Shown here: positions 1 to 5,447 of the stretch, piece after piece | Position numbering within the stretch: the stretch's first letter is position 1 | Layout of the letters: each line of letters opens with the position of its first letter | Assembly (NCBI GenBank): GCA_018711955.1 | Contig: DVHQ01000104.1 | Coordinates: 1 to 7,617, forward strand | From: Limiplasma merdipullorum | GTDB lineage: Bacteria > Bacillota > Clostridia > Christensenellales > Aristaeellaceae | DNA: 7,617 nucleotides | Direction: 5' to 3' | Made by a program: the position numbers and the translations under genes | The notes under the pieces: model-generated | What the model was told of the DNA's origin: nothing | The model's database searches: none | Seen by the model: only the letters and a program-made list of their open reading frames with translations

Positions 1-987
1 CCCCCCTTGTATCGCTACCGGCCTCTCTCCGAATATGCCATAAATGACATCGTTCAGGATCAATTTACATTGACTTCCATAGGGGAATTCAACGATTTCT
101 TTGACGGAGCGTTTCACATGGCATATACACAGGAAGAATGCGAAGCGCTGGCAACCAACAAATGGAATGAGAACAAGAAAATATTTGATAAACTTCCCAT
201 CCACCTCGTGGACCAACGTGATGAGTATATTGCAATACGAGTTGAACGGCTGAAAGAGGATGCACGGCTGAAATTTCGAGAATTGGACTATCTGGGCACC
301 TATGTAGGTTGCTTATCCTCCCAATGCGACTCCACACTGATGTGGTCGCATTATGCTGATTACAACCGCGGAATATGTGTAGAATACGATTTTAATCAGT
401 TTCCACAGGATCACTTGTTAAGAAAGGCCATTTTCCCTGTATTTTATTCTGAAAAACCTATTGATGTGGTGGATTTGATCGCGGATGAAAAACACGAAGT
501 ATACGAGTATCCTCTTGATGCCGCCGTTCTATGCACAGCCCTGAATAAGGCAGTCCCTTGGCGCTATGAGCAAGAATGGCGGTTGGTTTTAGTATTGGTA
601 TCGTTTGCCAGAAAAACAAAGTGGGTACCGGTGCAGCTGGCAATTCGCCCCACCTCCATCTGTTTGGGCTATCATTTTCTCAAAGCCTTTTTCAGCCATC
701 CGACGAAAAGCTTTGAAGAATTGGCAAAGGCAAGAGAGAAGATAAAGCTCAATTTGCAACGGTTCTATCAGTTGCTCGACTATGTGAATACGCATCAGAT
801 TCGGCTGTCCCTGATGATGCCTGTTATTGGGAGCTATCAGCTTGCGCCGCGGCCGCTATCGGTTCAGTCCCTGCAACGCTTTATGCACAAGAAATTTGAT
901 GGAAATTATACCGAGTCCATACAGTTTTATTACACTGTACACGATGCTCTAATTGAGTTAGTGGAAAAGGAGCAAGATCATGTCTGA
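1..987 (+). CDS. DUF2971 family protein, 5' end missing
   Basis: The reading frame is open from base 1, so the true start probably lies just outside the window. The TTG at 7 is only the first possible in-window start and has no ribosome binding site. Visible from that codon are an N-terminal YRYRPL segment, an EFNDFFDG motif (about residues 27-34, the family's usual FNDPFD), a WSHYA motif at 113-117 followed by GICVEYDF, a PVFYSEKP segment, and WRYEQEWR at 185-192. This order is the DUF2971 signature as I know it. The biochemical function of the family is not established; members are often found in accessory or defence regions. The last codons overlap the start of hsdM by 8 bp, so the two are probably co-transcribed and translationally coupled. 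Base composition is clearly AT-richer than in the genes to the right, which suggests transfer. Family assignment is by motif memory only; I make no functional claim. Confidence 0.82.
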   Translation, partial: PPLYRYRPLSEYAINDIVQDQFTLTSIGEFNDFFDGAFHMAYTQEECEALATNKWNENKKIFDKLPIHLVDQRDEYIAIRVERLKEDARLKFRELDYLGTYVGCLSSQCDSTLMWSHYADYNRGICVEYDFNQFPQDHLLRKAIFPVFYSEKPIDVVDLIADEKHEVYEYPLDAAVLCTALNKAVPWRYEQEWRLVLVLVSFARKTKWVPVQLAIRPTSICLGYHFLKAFFSHPTKSFEELAKAREKIKLNLQRFYQLLDYVNTHQIRLSLMMPVIGSYQLAPRPLSVQSLQRFMHKKFDGNYTESIQFYYTVHDALIELVEKEQDHV

Positions 988-2467
988 ACAATCCTCAACC
1001 ATCATCTCCAAGGTCTGGGGCATGTGCAATCCCCTGCGGGACGACGGCGTATCCTACGGGGACTACCTGGAGCAGCTCACCTACCTGATCTTCCTCAAAA
1101 TGTCGGATGAGTATGCCCGGCCACCCTATAACAAACAGACCGGCATCCCCGCCGGCTACACCTGGGCGGACATGAACACCCTCAAGGGTGCGGAACTGGA
1201 AGAGAAATACAAGGCGATCCTCGAAGAGCTGGGCAAACAGAGCGGGCTGCTGGGAAAAATCTTCAAGCAGGCCGCCAACAAGATCAGCAATGCCGCCATT
1301 CTGTACCGCATTGTGCAAATGATTGACAAGGAGAAGTGGGTGTCCATGTCCTCCGACGTCAAGGGCGAGATCTACGAAGGGTTGCTCCAGAAAAACGCGG
1401 AGGACATCAAGAGCGGCGCGGGCCAATACTTCACGCCCCGCCCACTGATTCGCGCCATGGTGCGTTGTGTCAGCCCGGAACCGGGCAAGACCATTGCGGA
1501 CCCCTGCTGCGGATCGGGCGGCTTCTTTCTGGCCGCACAGGAATACATGACGCAGCCGGGGCGCTATACGCTGGACCGCGACGCCAAGGAGTTCCTGAAA
1601 AACAGCACATTCTATGGCAACGAGCTTGTGGCCACGACTTTCAAAATGGCGCTGATGAATCTGTACTTGCACAACATCGGCGACATCTACGGCACCGTGC
1701 CCGTGACGCAAGGGGATGCGCTGCTGATGGACCCGGGCTACCGGGTGGACTATGTGCTGACCAATCCGCCCTTTGGCAAGAAATCCTCCATCACCATGAC
1801 CAATGAAGAAGGCGAGGAGGAAGAAGAGGATTTGGTTTACAACCGCCAGGATTTCTGGACGACCAGCTCCAACAAACAGCTGAACTTCATCCAGCATATC
1901 AACACCATTCTGAACGCGACGGGCAAAGCGGCGGTGGTTGTGCCGGACAACGTGCTGTTTGAAGGCGGAGCCGGTGAAACCATCCGCAAAAAGCTGTTGG
2001 AAACCACGGATCTTCACACCATTTTGCGGCTGCCCACGGGCATATTCTACAAGCCAGGCGTCAAGGCGAATGTGTTGTTCTTCGACAAGCGTCCGGCCAG
2101 CCCGCAGATGCAAACAAAGGAGATCTGGGTCTATGATTTCCGAACCAACATTCACTTTACACTCAAGCAACACCCGATGACCGATGCCGATCTGGAGGAC
2201 TTTGTCCGCTGCTATCACCCCGAGAACCGCCACGAGCGCACGGAGACCTGGTCCCCGGACAACCCGGACGGGCGCTTCAGAAGATTCCCAGTCGAGGAAA
2301 TCTTGCAGCGGGACAAGACCAGCCTGGACATTTTCTGGATGAAGGATAAATCCCTGGCCGATCTCGATCATCTGCCCGATCCCGATGTGTTGGCAGGTGA
2401 CATCATCGAAAACCTGCAAAGCGCGCTGGAGAGCTTCCGGGAGCTGGAAGCACAGCTGAAAAAGTAA
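980..2467 (+). CDS. hsdM: Type I restriction-modification system DNA methyltransferase subunit HsdM
   Basis: HsdM transfers a methyl group from S-adenosylmethionine to adenine N6 in the bipartite target chosen by HsdS, in an M2S1 complex that also docks HsdR for restriction. The 495-residue protein has the HsdM N-terminal helical region (LRDDGVSYGDYLEQL, about 19-33), the GQYFTP motif at 148-153, the SAM-binding motif I DPCCGSGGF at 174-182, and the catalytic motif IV NPPFG at 262-266, which is the signature of N6-adenine methylases. Length is close to that of known HsdM proteins, and both key motifs are intact. An acidic run follows motif IV at about 275-283. The start at 980 is supported by AAGGAG at 967-972, 7 bp upstream, inside the DUF2971 gene. 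What is odd is the context: no hsdS or hsdR follows, and only short ORF remnants occupy the next 290 bp. Partners may lie upstream of the window; otherwise this is an orphan subunit. The family call is very secure; activity is uncertain. Confidence 0.95.
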   Translation: MSEQSSTIISKVWGMCNPLRDDGVSYGDYLEQLTYLIFLKMSDEYARPPYNKQTGIPAGYTWADMNTLKGAELEEKYKAILEELGKQSGLLGKIFKQAANKISNAAILYRIVQMIDKEKWVSMSSDVKGEIYEGLLQKNAEDIKSGAGQYFTPRPLIRAMVRCVSPEPGKTIADPCCGSGGFFLAAQEYMTQPGRYTLDRDAKEFLKNSTFYGNELVATTFKMALMNLYLHNIGDIYGTVPVTQGDALLMDPGYRVDYVLTNPPFGKKSSITMTNEEGEEEEEDLVYNRQDFWTTSSNKQLNFIQHINTILNATGKAAVVVPDNVLFEGGAGETIRKKLLETTDLHTILRLPTGIFYKPGVKANVLFFDKRPASPQMQTKEIWVYDFRTNIHFTLKQHPMTDADLEDFVRCYHPENRHERTETWSPDNPDGRFRRFPVEEILQRDKTSLDIFWMKDKSLADLDHLPDPDVLAGDIIENLQSALESFRELEAQLKK

Positions 2468-2484
2468 GCACGAATGACGGCACG

Positions 2485-2580
2485 ATGGGTGAATGGCAAG
2501 AGCGACGGTTCCGGGAGCAAAGAATACACGATAGCAAGATGGTCTGCGATACTGGCGCGATACTGAAAACTGTGCTATAA
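2485..2580 (+). pseudogene. 31-residue ORF after hsdM, possible hsdS start remnant
   Basis: An ATG 17 bp after the hsdM stop opens a 31-codon ORF starting MGEWQERRF. HsdS specificity subunits commonly begin with a short M-x-EW-x-x-x-x-L/F phrase and sit exactly here, directly after hsdM, so this may be what remains of one. After about nine residues the resemblance stops and the ORF ends at TAA (2578-2580). That stop overlaps the next ATG as TAATG. I see no clear ribosome binding site. A different start at 2474 in another frame gives an equally short ORF. The length is too small for a firm call, and the ORF could be chance. Confidence 0.22.
2546..2565. repeat. Direct repeat GCGATACTG x2, period 11 bp
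   Basis: GCGATACTG occurs at 2546-2554 and again at 2557-2565, so the copies sit one helical turn apart. They lie just upstream of the extended -10-like element at 2573-2581. This is the geometry of a tandem operator for a dimeric repressor, but it may equally be a chance duplication within a decayed gene. Confidence 0.4.
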
Positions 2581-2581
2581 T
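2573..2581 (+). promoter_or_regulatory. Extended -10 promoter-like element TGCTATAAT
   Basis: TG-C-TATAAT is a perfect extended -10 box. The -35 region is poor: the best hexamer at 17-18 bp spacing matches TTGACA in about three positions, which an extended -10 can tolerate. A start point near 2588 would fall inside the AlbA_2-like ORF. The following segment 2590-2605 (TCCTCC-ATGA-GGAGGA) is a perfect 6-bp inverted repeat that would hide a GGAGGA ribosome binding sequence. No good start codon follows that sequence, so the role is unclear. Confidence 0.35.
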
Positions 2582-2759
2582 GAAAAACGTCCTCCATGAG
2601 GAGGATAAAACCGAATTTAAAAGACAGATTTCTAAGCTAATTTGTTTAGAAATCAAGCGACCTTGCCGAGTGGGAATAACCCCGCCCCCGCAAAAATCCG
2701 CATCGGCAGCATGCCCCCCGCAACGGCCTCTGCTTTCCCGCCTGCAAAACGGCGTGTGA
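2580..2759 (+). pseudogene. Truncated AlbA_2/Schlafen-type (divergent AAA-4) gene start
   Basis: The 59-codon ORF begins MKNVLHEEDKTEFKRQI. The pattern E-x-K-T-E-F-K-R near the N-terminus is the hallmark opening of AlbA_2-domain proteins (RNA/DNA-binding domain of the divergent AAA-4 and Schlafen-like group), which are often found as passengers inside type I restriction-modification loci. In intact members this is followed by a conserved KEVVAFLN-type helix. Here the similarity ends by about residue 20 and the frame then reads proline- and arginine-rich sequence typical of noncoding GC-rich DNA, stopping at 2757-2759. I read this as a gene start cut off near 2630-2655. No Shine-Dalgarno precedes the ATG, but the TAATG overlap with the preceding short ORF would permit coupled translation. 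Assignment rests on about 16 residues and is tentative. Confidence 0.35.
2627..2654. repeat. 9-bp perfect inverted repeat at composition boundary
   Basis: GATTTCTAA (2627-2635) pairs with TTAGAAATC (2646-2654), enclosing 10 bases that can add a G-T and a C-G pair. No T-run follows, so it is not a standard terminator. It sits where AT-rich sequence linked to the hsdM module gives way to GC-rich DNA, and it coincides with the point where the AlbA_2-like reading loses its family resemblance. It may mark a recombination or deletion junction. Confidence 0.5.
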
Positions 2760-3101
2760 ATCCCATGGTTCAGCAGGGCGACGAAGGGCTGCTTCCGTTC
2801 CCCGGCAAATTGTCATCCAACCAGAAACCCGCCTGCCGTTTGTATGCGTTGCATACCGGTTGCAGGCGGGTTTTCGTGCGGAAACAGGGACCACAAAACG
2901 GCTGCCTCCATCCGATGACGGAACGCAGTCGCTCCGCATCCGGCGTCCTACGGCTGAAATCCCGGCGCCCCGCCGCTTCCCCGCCTCCCTGATTGGGAGC
3001 GGGCCCTTCCGGCGCCTCCAGCGCCGCTCGTTGCGGGGCGGGAACCCGCATTCCGCCGGAAACCATCGCCGGCGGCCGGCGTTTCCGTCACCCCACGCTT
3101 T
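2660..3101. other. Gene-free GC-rich intergenic stretch with hairpins
   Basis: Several ORFs cross this stretch on both strands, but all are arginine/proline/alanine-rich, lack ribosome binding sites and show no recognisable motif. It contains the large two-tier hairpin at 2825-2873, a small CTCCC/GGGAG stem at 2985-2999, a GGCGC/GCGCC stem near 3011-3025, and a CGCCGGC/GCCGGCG stem at 3067-3081 just downstream of the hxlR stop. None of the last three is followed by a T-run in the relevant direction. I see no gene here. Confidence 0.6.
2825..2874 (+). terminator. Large two-tier hairpin, probable (bidirectional) terminator
   Basis: The outer arms AAACCCGCCTGC (2825-2836) and GCAGGCGGGTTT (2862-2873) pair perfectly over 12 bp. 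Inside them a second perfect stem, GTATGC-GTT-GCATAC (2842-2856), is separated from the outer stem by a 5x5 internal loop. The 3' side ends GGGTTTT and the 5' side begins with three A, the usual form of a weak bidirectional terminator. It would end readthrough from the hsdM side and transcription from the convergent minus-strand regulator. The inner hairpin makes it larger than an ordinary terminator, so a REP-like element is an alternative. Confidence 0.6.
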
Positions 3102-3434
3102 TTACATCCGGTTTTGATCGCCCCACTCACACATCCCGTCCAGAATGGGAATCAGGGATTTTCCCCTCTCTGTCAGACTGTATTCCACCTTTGGGGGAAT
3201 CTGCGGATATTCCTCTCGATGGACCAGCTGGTCCGCCTCCAGCTCCTTCAAAGTCGTGCTCAGGGTCTTATAGGAGATTTCTCCGATATACTTTTTCATT
3301 TCATTGAAACGGACAACGCCGAATTCCATCAGCGTATAGAGAATGGTCATCTTGTATTTGCCGTTGATCAGCGAAAGCGTGTAGCTGAATCCGGTTGTTC
3401 CAAGGCATTCATTGGCAATGCACCGCCCGCTCAT
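3102..3434 (-). CDS. HxlR-family winged-helix transcriptional regulator
   Basis: The 110-residue protein has the compact HxlR layout: a YTLSLINGKYKMTILYTLM helix (18-36, where the family usually has L-x-L-I-GGKW-x-L-x-IL), RFNEMKKYIGEISYKTLSTTLKELEADQLV as the helix-turn-helix and recognition helix (42-71), and the wing EYPQIPPKVEYSLTERG (75-91), followed by LIPILDGMCEWG. These regulators bind inverted repeats as dimers and often control neighbouring oxidoreductase genes in response to electrophiles or oxidants, through an N-terminal cysteine (as in YodB and HypR of Bacillus). In this protein the usual Cys position just before the first helix is Thr/Gly (13-15), while Cys sits at 5 and 10, so any redox sensing would use a shifted thiol. 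The start has AAGGAG 8 bp upstream. It is divergent from the flavoprotein gene at 3578, its likely target. Confidence 0.92.
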   Translation of the reverse strand: MSGRCIANECLGTTGFSYTLSLINGKYKMTILYTLMEFGVVRFNEMKKYIGEISYKTLSTTLKELEADQLVHREEYPQIPPKVEYSLTERGKSLIPILDGMCEWGDQNRM

Positions 3435-3473
3435 GTCATACTCTCCTTTTGGTAAGTACTGGACCTTTATGTT

Positions 3474-3498
3474 AGTATCGCACTTTCATGTGCGTACT
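3474..3498. promoter_or_regulatory. Candidate HxlR operator dyad
   Basis: CGCAC (3479-3483) and GTGCG (3490-3494) form a perfect inverted repeat around a 6-bp spacer. With one extra base on the left it extends to AGTA (3474-3477) and TACT (3495-3498). A wider AAGTAC/GTACTT pair (3454-3459 and 3494-3499) is also present. The dyad lies between the divergent hxlR and flavoprotein genes and overlaps the -35 of the plus-strand promoter, as expected for an autoregulating repressor. Binding is inferred. Confidence 0.5.
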
Positions 3499-3525
3499 TG
3501 TCTTTTTCCCCGTGCTTGATAGAAT
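3498..3525 (+). promoter_or_regulatory. Candidate sigma-A promoter for the flavoprotein unit
   Basis: TTGTCT (3498-3503, 4/6 match) is separated by 16 bp from TAGAAT (3520-3525, 5/6 match), giving a start near 3532 and a leader of about 45 bases before the ATG at 3578. The -35 abuts the dyad at 3474-3498. I could not find an equally good promoter for the minus-strand hxlR gene. Confidence 0.5.
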
Positions 3526-3577
3526 GATAGCGTAAAGCATGGGAAAAGTCAATCCCAGGCCATGAGGAGGAACCACC

Positions 3578-4123
3578 ATGAGCAAAAAGATCGTTGTGAT
3601 AACCGGCAGTCCCCGCAAAGACGGCAACAGCTTCGCCATGACCGACGCATTCATCCGGGCCGCCCAGGCCAAGGGCCATACCATTACCCGCTTTGACGCC
3701 GCCATGATGAAAATAGGCGGTTGCCACGCCTGTGAAACCTGCTTCAAAACCGGAAAGGCCTGCTCCTTTGACGATGATTTCAACCTCATCGCCCCGGCCG
3801 TTCTGGAAGCAGACGCCCTGGTGTTCACCATGCCGGTGTACTGGTACTCCATCCCCGCCCAGATAAAGGGGGTCATCGACCGCCTCTACTCCCTGGTGGT
3901 GGGCGGCAAGGACATCGCGGGAAAAGAATGTGCGCTCATCGACTGCTGTGAGGAGGAGGACCGGTCCGTGCTGGATGGCGTTCGCATTCCCATGGAGCGC
4001 ACGGCCGCCCTGAACAAGTGGAAGATGGTGGGCGAGGTGCTGATACCCGGCGTTCTGAACGTGGGCGACATCCACAAGACGGACGGCTGTGCTCAGGCAG
4101 CGGCGCTGGCCGACAGGATCTGA
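3578..4123 (+). CDS. Flavodoxin-fold NAD(P)H-dependent FMN oxidoreductase with 4-Cys motif
   Basis: This 181-residue protein has the NADPH-dependent FMN reductase fold. A first beta strand leads into the FMN phosphate loop GSPRKDGNS (10-18). The FMN ring-binding segment is MPVYWYSIPAQIKGVIDR (85-102). Between them lies C49-x2-C52-x2-C55-x6-C62, a spacing within the range of the compact cysteine motif that holds a 4Fe-4S cluster in archaeal iron-sulfur flavoproteins; many clostridial relatives keep only some of these cysteines. It probably transfers electrons from NAD(P)H or a reduced carrier to a small acceptor such as a quinone, nitro compound or disulfide; the substrate is unknown. The start is supported by GAGGAGGA at 3564-3571. 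It is divergent from the HxlR regulator and heads a likely two-gene unit with the flavin-reductase-like gene. Whether a cluster is bound cannot be judged from sequence alone. Confidence 0.9.
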   Translation: MSKKIVVITGSPRKDGNSFAMTDAFIRAAQAKGHTITRFDAAMMKIGGCHACETCFKTGKACSFDDDFNLIAPAVLEADALVFTMPVYWYSIPAQIKGVIDRLYSLVVGGKDIAGKECALIDCCEEEDRSVLDGVRIPMERTAALNKWKMVGEVLIPGVLNVGDIHKTDGCAQAAALADRI

Positions 4124-4252
4124 TGCGCCGCCCGCAAAGGCCAGCCGCGGGACAGCGCGCGAAAGCCATGGATGCCGTCGGCGTCAGGAAACCCGCTCCC
4201 CCGGCAGGCCCCTGTCACTCACCCCAGCCCCTCAGAAAGGAAGGAATTTTAC

Positions 4253-4756
4253 ATGAAAGAAATCACATTGCCCAAAGCGTCCCAGCTTACTTCCCCCAAC
4301 CCGGTGACCGTGGTGTGCACCCGGAAGCCGGACGGCTCCACCAACCTGGCCACGGTGTCCTGGTGGACCTATCTCTCGTATAACCCCGGCATGATTGCCT
4401 ATGCCATGGCCAAACCCTCCTACAGCGGAGAGCGGGTGCGCGAAAGCGGTCAGGTGATTCTTACCATTCCCGGCGCTGCGATCGCGGATGCCGTGCTGGG
4501 CTGCGGCACTACCACGGGCTGCGATACCGACAAGGCCGCCCGGTTCCACATCGAGCTTGCGCCGGTCGAGGGCAGCGCCATCCGGATTCCGGCCCACAGC
4601 CGTGTGGCCATCGTGTGCCGCCTGAAGGAATACCACGAGGTCGGCGACCATTACCTCTATATCTGCAATGTGGAAAAGGTCTACGGCGACGAGGCGGAGG
4701 AAGCCCTGTTTGCCTGGAACGGCTATGGGAAAATAGCCCCTGCCAAACAGGGCTGA
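4253..4756 (+). CDS. Flavin reductase-like (FMN-binding split barrel) protein
   Basis: The 167-residue product matches the flavin-reductase-like / flavoredoxin group. NPVTVVCTR (16-24) opens the barrel, and NLATVSWWTYLSYNPGMIAYAM (31-52) is the typical T-x-S-x-x-x-x-x-S-x-x-P FMN-binding segment. It is followed by S-Y-S-G-E-R-V-R-E-S-G (56-66), and HYLYICNVEKVYGDE near residues 140-154 is the usual closing strand. Members bind FMN and either reduce flavin with NAD(P)H or pass electrons to a partner flavoprotein. I chose the ATG at 4253 because AAAGGAAGGA (4236-4245) sits 7 bp upstream. The ATG at 4172 would add 27 unlikely residues without a ribosome binding site. The 129-bp gap after the preceding oxidoreductase contains no terminator, so co-transcription is likely. 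Exact partner and acceptor are unknown. Confidence 0.9.
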   Translation: MKEITLPKASQLTSPNPVTVVCTRKPDGSTNLATVSWWTYLSYNPGMIAYAMAKPSYSGERVRESGQVILTIPGAAIADAVLGCGTTTGCDTDKAARFHIELAPVEGSAIRIPAHSRVAIVCRLKEYHEVGDHYLYICNVEKVYGDEAEEALFAWNGYGKIAPAKQG

Positions 4757-4889
4757 TCCCTGAGGGCGCAAGGCTCCCCCACGCTCATGCGGGACGCCGT
4801 TTCCCAATCAAACGGTGCCGGGGCTCCGGCCTTCCCTCGGAGGGCTGCGGCCCTGCGGATCTCTCGCAAGGGTTCCGTCGCGCGCATCG

Positions 4890-4914
4890 AAAAAAGTCCG
4901 GCTGTGCCGGGCTC
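4890..4914 (-). terminator. Possible minus-strand terminator
   Basis: Read on the minus strand, CCGGC-ACA-GCCGG is followed by AC and six T. Two further outer pairs form past a C/A mismatch. The stem is short but the T-run is good. No minus-strand gene is visible upstream of it (4915-5503), so it would have to serve an unseen RNA, or it is fortuitous. Confidence 0.35.
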
Positions 4915-5242
4915 AGACCGTTGACAAAACCCTGGTTTTGGAAAGCACCGCGTTTCCTGCACCCCTCGCACGCTCGCAACGCTCACGAAAAATGCTCCTG
5001 CATAAGGTTTTGGGCTCAGCCCCAAACCCCGGCAGGCGCGAAGGGAAGCGCGTGCCCTGTAGGCACTTGGGCCGAAGGCCCAAAGCGACCCGCAGGCGTG
5101 AGCAAATCCAAGGGCTGCGCGCGGTCAGCGCACAGCGCCGATGTTTGCGAGGATAGCGAAACCATGAGCGCGACCGTCAGAGAAGCGCGAATGATGGAGC
5201 AACGGATGGTCCCCCCTGCACTCCGCATTTGTCAGCAACCCC

Positions 5243-5281
5243 GGGGCGCGTCTGCCGTATGGGCAGATGCGCCCCCTTTTT
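5243..5281 (+). terminator. Strong Rho-independent terminator
   Basis: GGGGCGCGTCTGCC (5243-5256) pairs with GGCAGATGCGCCCC (5262-5275) over 14 bp with a single G-T wobble, a 5-base GTATG loop, and a run of five T at 5277-5281. It lies almost 490 bp beyond the last plus-strand stop codon (4756). It therefore either ends a very long 3' untranslated region of the flavin reductase unit or ends a separate noncoding transcript. Confidence 0.88.
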
Positions 5282-5394
5282 CGTCTGGAAATCGCCCGGC
5301 AGCCACGGAGCCCCGCCCCGCGCGCCTCTTTTCCGGCGCCGTTTCTGCGCGCTCTCCCGCTTCCGCCCCCGTCCGACCTCCCCGTCGCCCCGAA

Positions 5395-5408
5395 GGAAAG
5401 CGCTTTCG
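5395..5408. promoter_or_regulatory. LacI/CcpA-type operator (cre-like palindrome)
   Basis: GAAAGCGCTTTC (5396-5407) is a perfect 12-bp palindrome with a central CG. The 14-mer GGAAAGCGCTTTCG differs from the Gram-positive cre consensus TGAAARCGYTTWCA only at its two ends. It is centred about 52 bp before the predicted start point and 10 bp upstream of the -35. It is therefore a probable site for CcpA or for a MalR-like LacI-family regulator of the sugar transporter. Confidence 0.65.
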
Positions 5409-5418
5409 CATTCTTTCG

Positions 5419-5447
5419 TTGACAGCCCCGCCGCAATTTGTCATAAT
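5419..5447 (+). promoter_or_regulatory. Sigma-A promoter of the sugar transporter operon
   Basis: TTGACA (5419-5424, perfect), a 17-bp spacer, and CATAAT (5442-5447, 5/6). The start point would be near 5454, leaving a leader of about 50 bases with AGGAGG at 5489-5494, 9 bp before the ATG of the binding protein gene. Confidence 0.88.

Noticed and set aside
995..2656. 553-residue ORF antisense to hsdM
   Set aside because: It is the mirror of a GC-rich gene with intact methylase motifs, has no recognisable domain, and runs through the hsdM reading frame over its whole length.
4172..4252. Upstream ATG extending the flavin reductase-like protein by 27 residues
   Set aside because: No ribosome binding site there, and the added residues are Pro-rich; the ATG at 4253 has a strong site at the right distance.
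4921..4926. TTGACA as a -35 box in the gene-free region
   Set aside because: No -10-like hexamer lies 15-19 bp downstream; the hexamer is partly inside the CAAAACC/GGTTTTG stem.
4817..5083. CRISPR array reading of the repeated short stems
   Set aside because: The stems differ in sequence and spacing; there are no identical repeats with constant-length spacers and no cas genes.
4815..5156. 113-residue ORF within the hairpin cluster
   Set aside because: Arg/Ser/Pro-rich with no hydrophobic core or ribosome binding site; the hairpins explain the sequence better than a protein does.
5016..5228. 70-residue minus-strand ORF with a mildly hydrophobic segment
   Set aside because: The segment could mimic a signal peptide, but there is no ribosome binding site and the rest is disordered and overlaps the palindromic stems.
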